Below, in pieces: positions 33,560-45,180 of a stretch of DNA of 64,000 nucleotides. A model generated the notes under the pieces. The model did no database searches. It saw nothing but the letters and a program-made list of their open reading frames with translations, and was not told the origin of the DNA. Position 1 is the stretch's first letter; every line of letters starts with the position of its first letter. The translations under genes and the position numbers were made by a program. The stretch spans positions 1,066,919 through 1,130,918 of the forward strand of contig JALPQD010000517.1 in assembly GCA_023101885.1 (NCBI GenBank). The letters are read 5' to 3'. This DNA is from Typhlomys cinereus. Taxonomy: Eukaryota > Chordata > Mammalia > Rodentia > Platacanthomyidae.

Positions 33560-34555
33560 GACATGGAATGCCAGGCATTCAGGGGAACTAATTGCCTCAG
33601 TCTGCCAATTTCGCAACCATGATAATTCATAGTTTCCCTGGTTGGTAAAGCAGGATGGAGTAGGATGGTAAAAGAGAAAATAATTCTCCATGGAGACCTC
33701 ATGTTTCAAAGAAAAATTGTGCTTTAAGGAAGCACAGGTACAGAGCTCTTACAGCCAGAACAGAATTTGTGGACTGTGCCTACATATGCCTATGATTTCT
33801 CAGAGTCTCAAAATGACTGAGGAGACAAACCATGAAAAAAACACTGTAAGAAGGGGGGGAGAAAAAGAGAAAGAGGAGAGAAAAAATTTTGTTAATTTGT
33901 GAAGTCACACCCACCATTTTATGACATAGGAATATCTTATCTAAAAATACATCAATAGAATGAAATTGAGACCATTATGTTTAGCGAACTATAGCTAACA
34001 AAGTTATTAAGCAAACTTAGTCTTAGCCCCTAACCCTTCCTTAAGGTCTGTGAAAGTGATGGAAATACTAGCTGCTAGAGTGTGTCTCATCAAAATATAC
34101 CCATGAGGAAAACAGGGCAAGGAGTCAGTCTCCCTCTGAAACAATTTGTTGAGAAGTTTAGAGCTAATGTCCAATTACACATAATGATTAGATAAAATTA
34201 AGTCAACCATCTGTAAAGACTGACTTAAGCCAATCTTAAAGTTTAGCCCTAAATTGCTATTTCTGCACTGTGTACAGGGTCCAGTTCTTAAATATCACAC
34301 ACCAGTTGTGATCAGCTCATCTACTGGAAGAATGACCAGGAGAGTCCTGGTCTAGGGCAAGTCATTATTTGTGGTCATTCTTACTTGTCAGAGAATGTAA
34401 ATTCTAGAGATTATGTTCTTTTCATTATATGTGTTGTATTATTTTGGGGGAGAAATTTGGGTCCCAACATCTTTGTACCCTGTACCTAAACTCAAATCTT
34501 CATTTGAGTCTCAACTCTCAAGCCTTAAGCAGCAAAAAGCATAGTTTTGTGCATC
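33560..34555. other. Unassigned sequence
   Basis: No gene or recognised repeat in this 1 kb. An 11-bp inverted repeat AAGAATGACCA/TGGTCATTCTT lies at 34328-34338 and 34372-34382. Confidence 0.5.
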
Positions 34556-34559
34556 TAAT

Positions 34560-34710
34560 TCTTTCTCTGTGTGTGTTTGTCTGTCTCTCTGTCTCCGTTT
34601 CTCTTTCTCTTTCTGTCATTCTCTCCCCTTCTTTTCCCCACCCTCCCTCCCTTCTTTCCTCTCTCCCTCCCTCCATCCCTCCCTATCTTCTTTTCTTCTT
34701 CTCTCAGGCT
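34560..34710. repeat. CT-rich simple sequence
   Basis: Interrupted TCTC, CTCC and TCCC repeats on the plus strand. They account for the Ser/Leu/Pro-rich frames here. Confidence 0.9.
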
Positions 34711-35039
34711 ACCATTTTGCAAAATTCAAGTTTTCATATTCGGAATTCTTTTTCATACCTAGCAACTCTTCATTATATTCCCATTAAATCACATGTCTGG
34801 AATAGCAGATTTAGCAAAATAGGAACTGAACTGCTGAAATTTTACCAGCTTCATATTAGCTAAAGCTCTGCATAAGGAGAACTATATTACATTACACAAA
34901 AAGTTTAATCTCTTCTTACAAATTTTCTGAATAGTGATATTACGTTACTTGGTGTGTACCTTCAAACCCAGCCATCTGCTAATAATTTCAAGGCACACAA
35001 GATCTATGTGCTTTGTGGAATCCAGACTTTAAACAAGAC
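34711..35039. other. Unassigned AT-rich sequence
   Basis: No gene or recognised repeat. Confidence 0.5.
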
Positions 35040-35225
35040 GTGAAAGCAGAGGAGGTGAATTATTTAGTACAAGAAAGGGGGTCATCAAGAGGGGGAGAGG
35101 GGAAGAGAGGGTCAAGCAGCGGTGAATAAGATCAAAATACATGCTATATATGCATGAAGGTGTCGTAAATGGATCCCTTTATTTTGTACAATGAATACTT
35201 GCTAAAAGAAAGAAAGAAAGAAAAA
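35040..35225 (+). mobile_element. LINE-1 3'-terminal fragment
   Basis: Purine tract GGGGGAGAGGGGAAGAGAGG, then ATAAGATCAAAATACATGCTATATATGCATGAAGG and GAAAGAAAG tail: a 5'-truncated L1 end. Confidence 0.8.
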
Positions 35226-35229
35226 GTTT

Positions 35230-35540
35230 TTGTGTGACTGCTGAATCAAGTGTCTGGAGAGAAAAAAATTAAATTATAAACTTCAGTTTTAAACTATAAG
35301 ATTGATTACAATGAGCTATGAGACAACATGATGGTTATTTCCCAGCAAATTACATTTGCAGTTTTGCAATGTTCCATCTGAAGAAGGTATTTGCAAACCC
35401 ATTTTAAAAGATTATCAGTGCCCTTGCACAATAAGAGTTAAAACAGTTTGTAGGTACACAGAGGGCCCTCCTTGCCCACTGTTTTTCGTTCCATGGTTGC
35501 CTTTTCTCATGGTCAATCGCACTCCAAAAATGCTATATGT
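35230..35540. other. Unassigned sequence
   Basis: No gene or recognised repeat is visible. Confidence 0.5.
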
Positions 35541-35544
35541 CAGC

Positions 35545-35935
35545 GCTCAAGAGATGGCTCAGGGTTTAACCTCTGCCTCCAAAGCAGAAGATGCTGAGTT
35601 TGGATCCTGGGTCCCACATAAAAACTCACTGGGGGATGGGGAGGGAGGGGTGAGGAAAGGGGGAGTAGGGGCTTCGGGGGGAGAAGAAGGGAGGGAGGGA
35701 AGTGGTTACCTATTAAGTTTGTATGAGCAGAAATAATAATAAAAATTGTAAAAAAAAAAAAAAAAACTCCAGGCGGAAATGACAGCGACATGCACTTCTG
35801 GCCCTGAAAGATGGAGCCTGGGAGAGCTCAGAGCAGCAAAAGGGGGAGGTAGAGCAATCCAGGATGATTCCTAAAGTCAGTGTGCCTTCTGATATGCATA
35901 CGCACGCGTGTGCGCACACACACACATACACAAAT
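35545..35935 (+). repeat. B2-superfamily SINE, older type, interrupted
   Basis: Left part 35545-35627 (GAGATGGCTCAGGG, GAGTTTGGATCC, CCCACATAAAAACTC). Right part 35762-35935 (CCAGGCGGAAATGACAGCG, GAGGTAGAGCAATCCAGG, CACACA tail). The two halves join into one SINE when the L1 tail at 35628-35761 is removed. Confidence 0.9.
35628..35761 (+). mobile_element. LINE-1 tail inserted in a SINE
   Basis: G-rich ACTGGGGGATGGGGAGGG, the motif TACCTATTAAGTTTGTATGAGC and AATAATAATAAAAATTG before poly(A) match the tails at 52671 and 59413. Target-site duplication AAAAACTC (35620-35627, 35762-35769). Confidence 0.9.
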
Positions 35936-35944
35936 AAATAAACA

Positions 35945-36425
35945 AATTTTGAAAGCAAATGTTAAATGTAAAATACCAGCAGCATGCAGCTCCAAGTTTT
36001 AATTTGTGTGTTGTTCTGTGTAGCCTGGTGACGTTTTCTACTTCAGCCCATTGTAGAGGATGTATATTGTTGCTTGGGCCTTGACATGTCCAGCTGCTAC
36101 CTTGCCTGCATGTTATTCCTTAGCCTGCGCTCTGGTTAAATGCCTACTACAACATCACACCCTTATTAAAGTGCCCCCAGCATGTAGAAGCGTGAGCCCA
36201 GTGGGTCACATGGACAAAGGAAGAGCCATAAGGTGCTTCCTCAAAGTGTGAAGGTGAATGTTCTGGACTTACTAAGGAAAAAAGAAAATCAGATACTGAG
36301 TCTGCTAAGCGCTCTTTATGGTAAGCATCAGCCTTGTATTCACGAATTAGAAAGCAGAAAAAAAAGAAATTTGGGCTTTTATAGCTCAAGCTGCAAAATT
36401 ACGGCCATAGATATGCTAAGTTCTT
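35945..36425. other. Unassigned sequence
   Basis: No gene or recognised repeat is visible. Confidence 0.5.
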
Positions 36426-36429
36426 AGTT

Positions 36430-36670
36430 AAAAAATTCCATTAGGCACCTGCTTCCAAACCTGGTAATCTGAGTTGTGTCACTGAAATTACACATGGCGA
36501 ACAAAGAGAACAGCTGAGAGTGGTCCTCTGACTTCCATATATACACTTTGGATGCTTTCTCTCTTCAAAAAAGAGGTAATTAAATTTAAAAATAGCTGAA
36601 AGTTGTCCTCTGACTTCTGTGAGTACATCATGGATGCTTTAAAAAAGAATAATTAAATTTAAAAAGGTAA
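36430..36670 (+). repeat. RSINE1-like SINE with duplicated 3' end
   Basis: CTTCCAAACCTGGTAATCTGAGTTG corresponds to the head region. The 3' module (GTCCTCTGACTTC...GGATGCTTT...AATTAAATTTAAAAA) occurs twice in tandem, about 36512-36592 and 36593-36666. Confidence 0.75.
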
Positions 36671-38860
36671 AAAAAAATTCTAGATGAACAATTAGAGTCA
36701 AAAACATGATTCTGTTCATGACAAGCTGTACCAGAAAGCTCTGAGCCTACATAAAGACCTCAACAAAAGATCTCTTGAAACAAGATACCCCAGTCCTTAC
36801 TATGTGTAAGCAAGGACTTGTACAGAAGTGACTGGAGAAACCACACCACTCGCCAGCCGAATGAAGACATTGACTAAGTAGAAAGATGCTACCCAGACTG
36901 TCTTCATTGTCATAACCTGGGCTGTTCTGAAAGAAGATGTCCAATGGAGTTTGCATTCATAAAAGTGCAAAGGAAACCCCAAGATATCAAAAGTGCATGG
37001 GCAAAACATTTCTGATACCATGTGACAGCACCACAGAGCAAATGGTAAATAAAGCCAGGCAGAGCATAAATGGGAAAGAAACATGTGCTCCCAAGTAATC
37101 TCAAAAATTATATGTTGAAAAAGATTTCATTCACATTACTTTTATTATGTTCTAATTGGTCTGTCTTACAAGTCTGTGTTTCTTAATATTTCACTGTGTC
37201 TAATTTATATGTGAATGGCATCACTGGGAAGAGAGTCCAGAGAAAATCACAGTGCACACAAACAGGGTTCAATGCTATTCAGGGTTTCAGGCAACCACCA
37301 GCCGGAAGTGAATGAAGGATGCCAAGAGCAGTGCAGATAATGTGTCATGTATAGTCTTGGTGAAAAAGACTAGTGTCTGGTATATGACAGTTGTTCTAAA
37401 GGGAAAGAACTTGGCAGAAAAACCTGTGCTAAGTGATACTACCGCAAAGAATAGGATTTGCTGTTCTTTGTTGTCAAAGACTGAAGTAAATGGTTATAGC
37501 CATGAAACATGAATACTATTCTTTAATCGGGCAAGTGTACAACTAAGGTAAGTCGTCACTCCTACCCCGTCTCACCTACCTGTCCTCACCTGCCACACAG
37601 CACGTCTGCCTATAGAATGGGAATTGGAAGGCTTTCGCTATCACAGAGGTGCATCTGAGTTCAGTGGGCACTCTATGAAATTTGCAAATTCTCAATCTCA
37701 AGAACAAAGAACGCGACCAGGCATGGAGCTGATGGCAGGACCAAGATTCAGAATGCCTAGGACCTCCAGCGTATTGACCTTTCCTGGATTATTTACATAG
37801 TGCCCGCCTCCTCTGGGAGATCTCTGGGCTTTGGTTCAGCAGTCTGCCTCACTTTGATCACAGGAAGCCCATGTGACGAATGATGTCCAGTCCTTCAGAT
37901 AACAGGCTTTCGTTGTGTTAATCTCGAAGTTTCTCTACTGACTGACTCTCATGTCACATTGCCTCCAAACATTATACAATCTCAGCTATGAGGGTCCTGA
38001 AAACACCAAGACTTGTATTTTCTCTTTCCTTCTTCTAGGTTTACATTTGACCCACTGCAACTTATCTGAAGAATTTTAAGACCTTGATAAAATTTAGGAT
38101 GAAAAATGATGGTTGCCTTAGAAATATCCTGCAGACTAGGGATTTCATTTCAGCTAATTTGATAGCAGAGTAAACAGTCTGGAATGCAAATGTATGATCC
38201 TGTCTGCTTTCATTCCCTTGCCTTCAAAGATAATGGCTGTCAGTTAGTGAATATCAGAGAAGTGGTAAATTTTTTTATTTCTGTTTTTTTCTTTCTTTTT
38301 TCTTTGAACAAAGGCAATGTGACTCTCAAGTAATCCTGAAAATACACAGCATGCATGGCTTTCTGAGTTCTCTAGATACATGAATTTTTTAACATTATCT
38401 GGCAGACAAAACAGTACTATATCACATTTTGTGAGCATTTGAAGGCAAGACTACTGACAGAACTATTTCCTTTGCCTTAGACACATCACCACAACATTCA
38501 AAGGAAATGCTTAGAAAATGTATAAACTTTCCTATTTGGGTTCATTCACACTGAAGTTATTAACCTTCAATGGCAACTCTCTCTTATGCACCCAAATGTA
38601 ATTACTGCTTGTTTACTGCTTTCATATTCTAATCTAAATTTGAGATCCTCCTTCCTGCACAATTTTCCCACAGCTGTTCACTTATGGAAAGGCATAAAGA
38701 GTCTGTCCAAAGCCCATGGCGATGATGCTATTATCTACGAAGCTGTGTGTTATATGCGCTTTCTTTCCTTTCCAGTCACAGCTCAGAAATCCAGTCCTTG
38801 ATCACGGCTAGTCACGCCGCCACAACGCTAGGGAGTAGAATGGAAAAAAAACATATTCTG
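36671..38860. other. Unassigned sequence, probably single-copy
   Basis: No recognised repeat or gene in 2.2 kb. Overlapping minus frames of 60-94 codons at 36747-37104 have no recognisable motif. A perfect donor-like AAGGTAAGT occurs at about 37547 without a convincing exon. Confidence 0.5.
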
Positions 38861-38863
38861 CTC

Positions 38864-39291
38864 TGTGCTGGTTAGATATAGGTGTCAAGTTGACAGCTGA
38901 AGGCTGAGGTCTGGGTACATTTGCAAAGAATTGATAGTTAATGCCAGCTATAAGCTAACCTACAGGAGGGTATCTAATTGTTGCAGGAAGATCCAACCCA
39001 GAATGGGTGGGACCATTCCCTTGGCAAGCGAATAAAACAGAGAGAGCTGGTTCAGTAGTTTGACATTCTTCAGCATACTTTGACATACTTGCATACTGGG
39101 AAGTAAGGTTTGCCCCTAACAGCAGTTCCTGTAGATCTGGGAGGACCATTTCCCTCAGTTCCAGGTGTTGGTATGAACTCTCTTGCCAAACTGGACTATG
39201 AAATGTAATGGAGAACAGTAAGCAAGAATGAAATCCTCTTCTTCCCCTAGTTGTTTGGCTATGAATTTATAGGCAGCATGCACACTGCAAC
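38864..39291 (+). mobile_element. ERVL-MaLR solo LTR (MT-like)
   Basis: Starts TGTGCTGGTTAGATATAGG, contains GTCAAGTTGACAGC, AATGGGTGGGACCATTCCC, CAGCATACTTTGACATAC, TTTCCCTCAGTTCCAGGTGTTGG and ends GGCTATGAATTTATAGGCAGCATGCACACTGCAA. Confidence 0.85.
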
Positions 39292-39296
39292 CTGAC

Positions 39297-39678
39297 TGTC
39301 ATGGTTTGAAATGTGAGTTGTCCCCACCACCTCATGTGTTTGAATCTTTAGTTGTTTAGGAAGGTCATGGCACCTTTAGGAGGTGGAGTCTTGCTGGAGG
39401 AAGGCAACCACAGGGGTGGGCACTGAGGTTGGGTAGTCCCGCCCAGCTGCACTTAGTCAGTCAGCTCTTGCATTTGGCATTTTGCAACTCTCTCTAAGCC
39501 TCCATGATGGATGTGACCTCAGTCTCCTTCAGCTTCTGCCAGTGAGCCATGCCATTTCTGTCACGGAGAATTGTATCTTCCCTCTGGAACCATAAGTCGA
39601 ATAAATCTCCCTTTTTCCCCCTTAAGCTGTTTGAGACTGAGTGGTGTCTCACACCAGTAGGGAAGAGTAATTGGTACA
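39297..39678 (+). mobile_element. ERVL-MaLR solo LTR (ORR1-like)
   Basis: Starts TGTCATGGTTTGAAATG and ends TTGGTACA. Internal blocks GTCATGGCACCTTTAGGAGG, CAGCTTCTGCCAGTGAGCC, TCCCTCTGGAACCATAAGTCGAATAAATC match the copies at 8345 and 41666. It follows the MT-like LTR directly, head to tail. Confidence 0.88.
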
Positions 39679-40009
39679 ATAACTCGATCTGAAACTTCTT
39701 CATTTCAATCTGTCAAGAACGGTGTCATTAGCTTGACTCTGAGACAGTGATCTTCTTTTCATCTTCCACATGTGTCTTTCTGTTGAATCACTCTCAACGT
39801 CTTGTAAAATGATGGCTTCTTATCAACCTCAGATAAACATATCATCCAGCATCAAGATTCTACTCAGATGACTGCTAATGCCTTCCCAAAGCAGTGTTTT
39901 CCAACATCTCTGTTCAGGCTTAGTCTTTCTGGCAGCTGACTAGCAGAGTACAGGATTCCTTTTATACCTATGTGTCATAGTTTCATTGTTAAAAAAATAA
40001 TGCTGATAC

Positions 40010-40130
40010 TTATTTGTGTTCTAGAAAAGATCTCACTTTATAGTCCAGACTAGCAGCAATTATGACAGACTTCACACTTGAGATCCTACTGCCTCACTCT
40101 ACCCAGTGCACCTCCATATGTGACTTCATA
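40010..40130 (-). repeat. B1 SINE fragment
   Basis: GAAAAGATCTCACTTTATAGTCCAGACTAGC and GATCCTACTGCCTCACTCTACCCAG are the antisense B1 core, diverged. Confidence 0.65.
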
Positions 40131-40469
40131 ATTCTGAATCCTAAATTGGCACATACAGGAACAGAATGTCTTTTCTTAGGTTATTTCTCTCACAGACAGT
40201 GTATAATAATCAACTACAGCATATGACAACATCTGCTGTTTGGGTACAGGGAACAGCAACCAACTTAAGACAAAGCAACCATTGTATTGTATAAATAATA
40301 TGTGATATATAACTGAGTTTTGTATTGATATTATGCAAGTTACTCATATAGTAATGATATTGTAAGTGATAAACAACTGGCATTAAACTTTAGGTTACAA
40401 AAAATAGACAAGGGAGAAAAGGACTAAAGATAAGACTAAAGATAATGACTTTATTTTTTTAAACTTTAT

Positions 40470-40485
40470 AGATTAATTGATTTAG

Positions 40486-40535
<50 letters not shown>

Positions 40536-40772
40536 TGTGTGTCTGTGTGTCTCAGAGGGTACTATGTGTCCCTTTGAAGAACCAAGGATGACTTTGGAAA
40601 TCATCCTGGATTTCTTCTACCTCCTTTTTGCTTCTCTCTGGGATTTCCCAGGCTCTGCCCACCAGGGCTGCTGCTATTTCTTCCTTGTGTTTTTACATGA
40701 GACCTGGAGTCTGAACTCAGAACCTTCTGCTTGTTAAGCAGAGTCTTAACCTGAGTCATCTCTCCAGTCGGA
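40470..40772 (-). repeat. B2-superfamily SINE, older type, with (TG)n
   Basis: (TG)n at 40489-40534, then GAAGAACCAAGGATGACTTTGG and the antisense head AACCTTCTGCTTGTTAAGCAG...GAGTCATCTCTCCAG. Confidence 0.92.
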
Positions 40773-40984
40773 CCAGTGACTTTTAATGAAAAAACCCAAC
40801 TAAGGAATGGCTGTGAAGATGGGTTACACTTAGACATGCAAAGTGGGATACTGGTGTTCTAAGCACATACCTTACATTTAACAATGAATTTAACGTGAGC
40901 TTGCAGAAAAATAAACTCATCTTTTTAGCATATTTTTGGTCAAGAATGGACTAGGGTAACAAGTGCCAGTAAATGCATATTTGT

Positions 40985-41276
40985 TTTTGGGGTTTTTTTT
41001 TAGAGCTTTTATTATTATTATTTATTCAATTGTGTGTGTGTGTGTGTGCATGCACGTATGTGTGTAGAACCACGGGCAAATTAGGGAACCACCATGGGCG
41101 CCTCCACCTCCTCCTTGTTTACTCTGCCCGGGGATTCACAGGCTCCGCCCTACCAGGACCGGAAATGCAGGCCACCCCCGCTTCTGCCCGGCATCTATAT
41201 GTGGGGTCTAGGATCCGAACTCAGGACCTTCTGCCTGCAAGGCAGAGGCTTAACCCCTGAGCCATCTCTCCAGCCT
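40985..41276 (-). repeat. B2-superfamily SINE, young type
   Basis: Antisense of the young family: (TG) tail, ACCACCATGGGCGCCTCCACC, GCCCTACCAGGACCGG, GAGCCATCTCTCCAGCC. A perfect 18-bp duplication CAGTAAATGCATATTTGT flanks it (40967-40984, 41277-41294). Recent insertion by this criterion. Confidence 0.97.
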
Positions 41277-41489
41277 CAGTAAATGCATATTTGTGTGTTA
41301 AATGACACATTAAGGACAGATTATACAAATATTGTTCTAAGTGTCAAAAGGAGAAAACACATGTGACGTATTTACACTGACAATTTATGCAGGCTGGCAG
41401 TCACAGCATATACAAATTTGAACAACCAGTAGCATTATGCCAAACAAAACAAAACAAACTAGCAAAAATTAAAATTTATATTGGGGACT

Positions 41490-41665
41490 GGAGTGATGAC
41501 TCCATTTATAAAGTACTTTGCCAGCCATGTGTGGAGACCTGAATTCAAATCCCCAGAATCCACATGAAACCAGATGTAGTAGTGCACTGTAATCCTAACC
41601 CCCTAGCAAGATGGAAGGCAGAGACAGAATTCCTAGAAGGCCTTGGCCCAGCTAGCCTAATGTTC
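41490..41665 (+). repeat. B4 SINE, left half
   Basis: tRNA-like head (GGGGACTGGAGTGATGACTCC), B box GAATTCAAATCCCCAG, then a B1-like part GTAGTAGTGCACTGTAATCC and GGCCCAGCTAGCC. It resumes at 42013 after the LTR. Confidence 0.85.
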
Positions 41666-42012
41666 TATCATGGTTTGGAATGTGTCCCCACAGTCTCATG
41701 TATTTGGGAAAGTCATAGTATTGTTGAGAGGTAAAATCTTACTGGAGGAAGGAGGTCACAGGGGGTGAGCCTTGACGTAGACTAGACCCACCCTAACTGC
41801 TGGAGAAGTCTGGTTTGCAGCAGCAGTCTTGTAACTCTCAGTCTCCAAGATGTCTGCAGTGATTTAGCCTGCATCCAGTTTCAGCTATGCCATGTCCGCC
41901 ATGAAAGACTGTTCTCCCCTCTGCAAATGTAAGCTGAATAAATCTCCCTTTCTCCCTTAAATTGCTTGACTCTGAATGTTCCATCACAATATCACACAAG
42001 GTAACCAGTACA
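41666..42012 (+). mobile_element. ERVL-MaLR solo LTR (ORR1-like) inside B4
   Basis: TATCATGGTTTGGAATGTG start, GGAGGTCACAGGGGG, TCCCCTCTGCAAATGTAAGCTGAATAAATC, ending CCAGTACA. Flanked by TGTTC (41661-41665) and TGTTT (42013-42017), a decayed 5-bp duplication. Confidence 0.88.
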
Positions 42013-42235
<223 letters not shown>

Positions 42236-42622
42236 ACACAAAAATATACTAAATTATATCAGGCATTTTAATCCTTTTGCTGTTAAAGAAAATTAAAAAT
42301 AGAGAAAGAGAAAAAGATTACAAAGTGGAATGAATTCAACTCCACTCTGTCTCTGTCCTCTACTTTAGTAGAATGTGTATAGCAATGGAAAAGAGGATAG
42401 GTAAGAAAAGAAAGCACTGGACAAATGAGGAAAGAACTGAACCCGGAAGAGTCTAGGAGCCATGGTAACAGAAGCAGCCTCCGGAAACTGCTTCCCATAC
42501 TCCATACAGATCTGTTCTGCCACTGTGGGCATTTTTCCTTACCTGTTAGACTCAGATTTAGCTGCTTACCTGTGAACCTTTCTATCACTTTGTATTCCAC
42601 TTCTCTTTAGCATCATTGTAGG
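42236..42622. other. Unassigned sequence
   Basis: No gene or recognised repeat is visible; a 105-codon minus frame at 42283-42600 lacks motifs. Confidence 0.5.
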
Positions 42623-42846
42623 GGCCAGAGAGATGGCTCAGGTGTTAAGACTCCATCTTACATGAAGAAGGTCCTGAGTTCAGATTCCAGGACCCACATA
42701 AAAACTATCAGGCAGAAAGGGTAGTGACTCACACTTCTGGTCCGGGTGGGCAAAGCCTGGGAAATCCCAAAGCAAGGTAGAGACAATCCAGGATGATTCC
42801 TAAAGTCACCTTTGGTCCTCCATAGGGATACATGTGCTTTCTGACA

Positions 42847-42903
<57 letters not shown>

Positions 42904-42915
42904 TAAATAAAATTT
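42623..42915 (+). repeat. B2-superfamily SINE, older type
   Basis: GGGGCCAGAGAGATGGCTCAGG head, GAGTTCAGATTCCAGG, CAATCCAGGATGATTCCTAAAGTCACCTTTGG, (CA)n at 42845-42899, AAATAAATAAAATTTAAA end. Confidence 0.93.
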
Positions 42916-43219
42916 AAAAACTAAATTAAAATAAAACCATCTTAGACACATTTCACCCAAAGAAAAATAGAATCACAAAGCACCCAACTCCAGGAATTGA
43001 TCAGCAACTTGTACAAAGGACAAGAAGTCAGTCTATCACTTAGGTACAAGTAGACTCTTATAAGACTTAACACTATGCACCGATTTTCTCTGTATTTCTC
43101 CACATTTAAGTGAAAATAAGGTATATTTGTAGAAGAAAAATGAAGATAGCAGGACTGTGTCAGATGTTGAAATCTATCCTCTAAATCCATGGACACATGA
43201 TACATTCCTCTTAGTTAAT
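42916..43219. other. Unassigned sequence
   Basis: No gene or recognised repeat is visible. Confidence 0.5.
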
Positions 43220-43221
43220 TA

Positions 43222-43562
43222 AAGTCTGGGCTCCTAAGATGGGATGGCTCAGTGAATAAAACCTTTGCCTCCAAGCAAAAGGACTGGAATTCTATCCTGA
43301 GATGCTATGCCTGCTGAAGCCTGGAAATCTCCAGAGCAAGTTGGTTAGCCAGACTAGCCTGCATGCTCTGAGTTTGATTAGACACCAAAGCTCATAACAA
43401 TAAAGTGGAAGAGTGATCAAGGATAATTCTAGATATCACCCTTGGACCTCCACAGCCACACACAATCAGCTGTAATCGTGTTTATATTATCATCTAAGTG
43501 TGCCCACCCCCTGCAAACATACACATACATGCACCCCATATACACATACATGAAATAAATAA
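43222..43562 (+). repeat. Old tRNA-headed SINE, degenerate
   Basis: GATGGGATGGCTCAGTGAATAAAACC head and TCACCCTTGGACCTCCACAGCC relate it to the older SINE type, with ~80 extra internal bases. It ends AAATAAATAAATTAATAG. Confidence 0.75.
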
Positions 43563-45086
43563 ATTAATAGCAACGAATAATGTTTGCGCTCCCATACTGA
43601 TTTGAGAAAGTAATAAATGATATAAGTAATTTCATTCTCCTTAATAATTGTGAAATTCATAAAGTTCACTGGCCCAATGAAAGCATGAAGCTAAATCAAG
43701 AGAAAAAGGAAAAGTGCAAATGTGGGTTGAAGGATTCTCATGAGAGAATGAAGGCAAAAGAGAGAAAGCAAAGTCAAAGGGCTCCTTCTCCCACAGTGCT
43801 GTTGGTGGTTAGAGAGACAATACAGGACATTGTGACAACTAGGTGGGTAGCATAATGAGAAAAAGAAGTGGCCTGTGGTCACAGCTGTGCAGGCCAGATG
43901 TGACGTTCTCAAGGGTGTAAGAAAGACGCCAACAGAGCTCATTAAAAAATAAAGAGGTTTTTGACTATTGCCTGCAATTAGGACATTTGTAACATATTGG
44001 CTCCCTCTAAGCTCCAAGTTTGGGCAATAGTCTTCCTTAAAGTTTACAATTGTTATTTATTTATTTATTAGTTATTATTTATTTATTTATGTGCCTTTCT
44101 CTGGAGAACTTTTGCTTTAGTGTGTGGTTTTATTCCCCCACCCTGAGTATTTTTTTCAGTCTTTTCCAAAACCATATATTTTATTTAAACAACTTGACAA
44201 AGAAAGCATGGAAGCGTGACTTTTCTGCAAATTTGACTGACGTTGAAAATGATCAAAGGCTGTGCTCATCACTCTCAAATGACTGCACGGGTCATGCCTC
44301 AATCCCAGGTTAAGGGATTTAAGGTACTATCATGAGAACCTATATAAACACAGACTGGATTTGTCTTGATCATCATTTATTGTGAGGCATTCTGAAATCC
44401 GGAAGACAGTGCGTTCTTAGGAAAGAACTTTGCAACAAAAAAGTGGATGATTCCTGAGAAAATGGACTCAAAGATAAAGGAATTATTAGTTGAGCTCAGG
44501 CAGATGTACTGGATGATTTCTTATTTTAGAATACCTATTGGTTAGGAGGAGGCAGGCTTGAATGCTGTATCTGTCTCTTGGCATAGACAGAGCTATTGAC
44601 AACGAGCAAATAACATCTTTGTGCTTGGACTTTTGTTGAAAAGAGAGATAACAATAGCTGTTACATCATGTGTTTATTTCAAGCATTTCACAAATGGATA
44701 TAGCTATTTAAATGAACTTCTTACTTTGGAATAAATGAAAAGTATATTGAAAAGTTGCAGAGAAAGCAAGAGAGATTAGAGGGAAGCCCTCATTCAGTTT
44801 TCTGTAAAGCTACCCTCTATCATTACCACAGTTCATCTGACAAAATTAAGAAGTCAATATTGGCATACACTGCAATGGATTATGTTCCACATCTTATTCA
44901 GATTTTGCCAGTTCTCTCACCAATGTCTTCTTACTCTTAAGGTTCAATCAAAATATCAGGTCCCATTTAGGGAAATATTTTTTCTTTAATAAAGAGCAGG
45001 TGGTGTCATACTGTCTTCTAAATATAATGTTCATGCACATATGTGAGTATTGCTGCTCTCTTCCTGGATCAGAGAAGCTCCTGTGT
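43563..45086. other. Unassigned, with (TTTA) run and faint MIR
   Basis: TTTA repeats at 44053-44090. The stretch 44600-44720 (ATCTTTGTGCTTGGACTTTTG, AGATAACAATAGCTGTTACATCATG) is faintly MIR-like. No gene. Confidence 0.4.
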
Positions 45087-45180
45087 GTTGTGGGAAACAG
45101 TGAATGCACGAACTCATTATTGGTCCAAGTTCTGAGAACAAGTGAGTCTTCAATGAGTGAGCCTTAAATGGAAAATCTTT
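45087..45180 (-). mobile_element. LTR 3'-end fragment (ERVK-like)
   Basis: TGTGTTGTGGGAAAC is identical to the terminus of the LTR at 13902, and GAACTCATTATTGGTCC, CTGAGAACAAGTGAGTC follow in the expected orientation. Only the terminal part is present. Confidence 0.55.

Noticed and set aside
36747..37104. Overlapping minus-strand frames of 64-94 codons
   Set aside because: Three frames are open at once over the same stretch, which points to composition rather than coding; no match recalled.
37540..37560. Perfect splice-donor consensus AAGGTAAGT
   Set aside because: No upstream acceptor and no protein-like exon; such matches are expected by chance in 64 kb.
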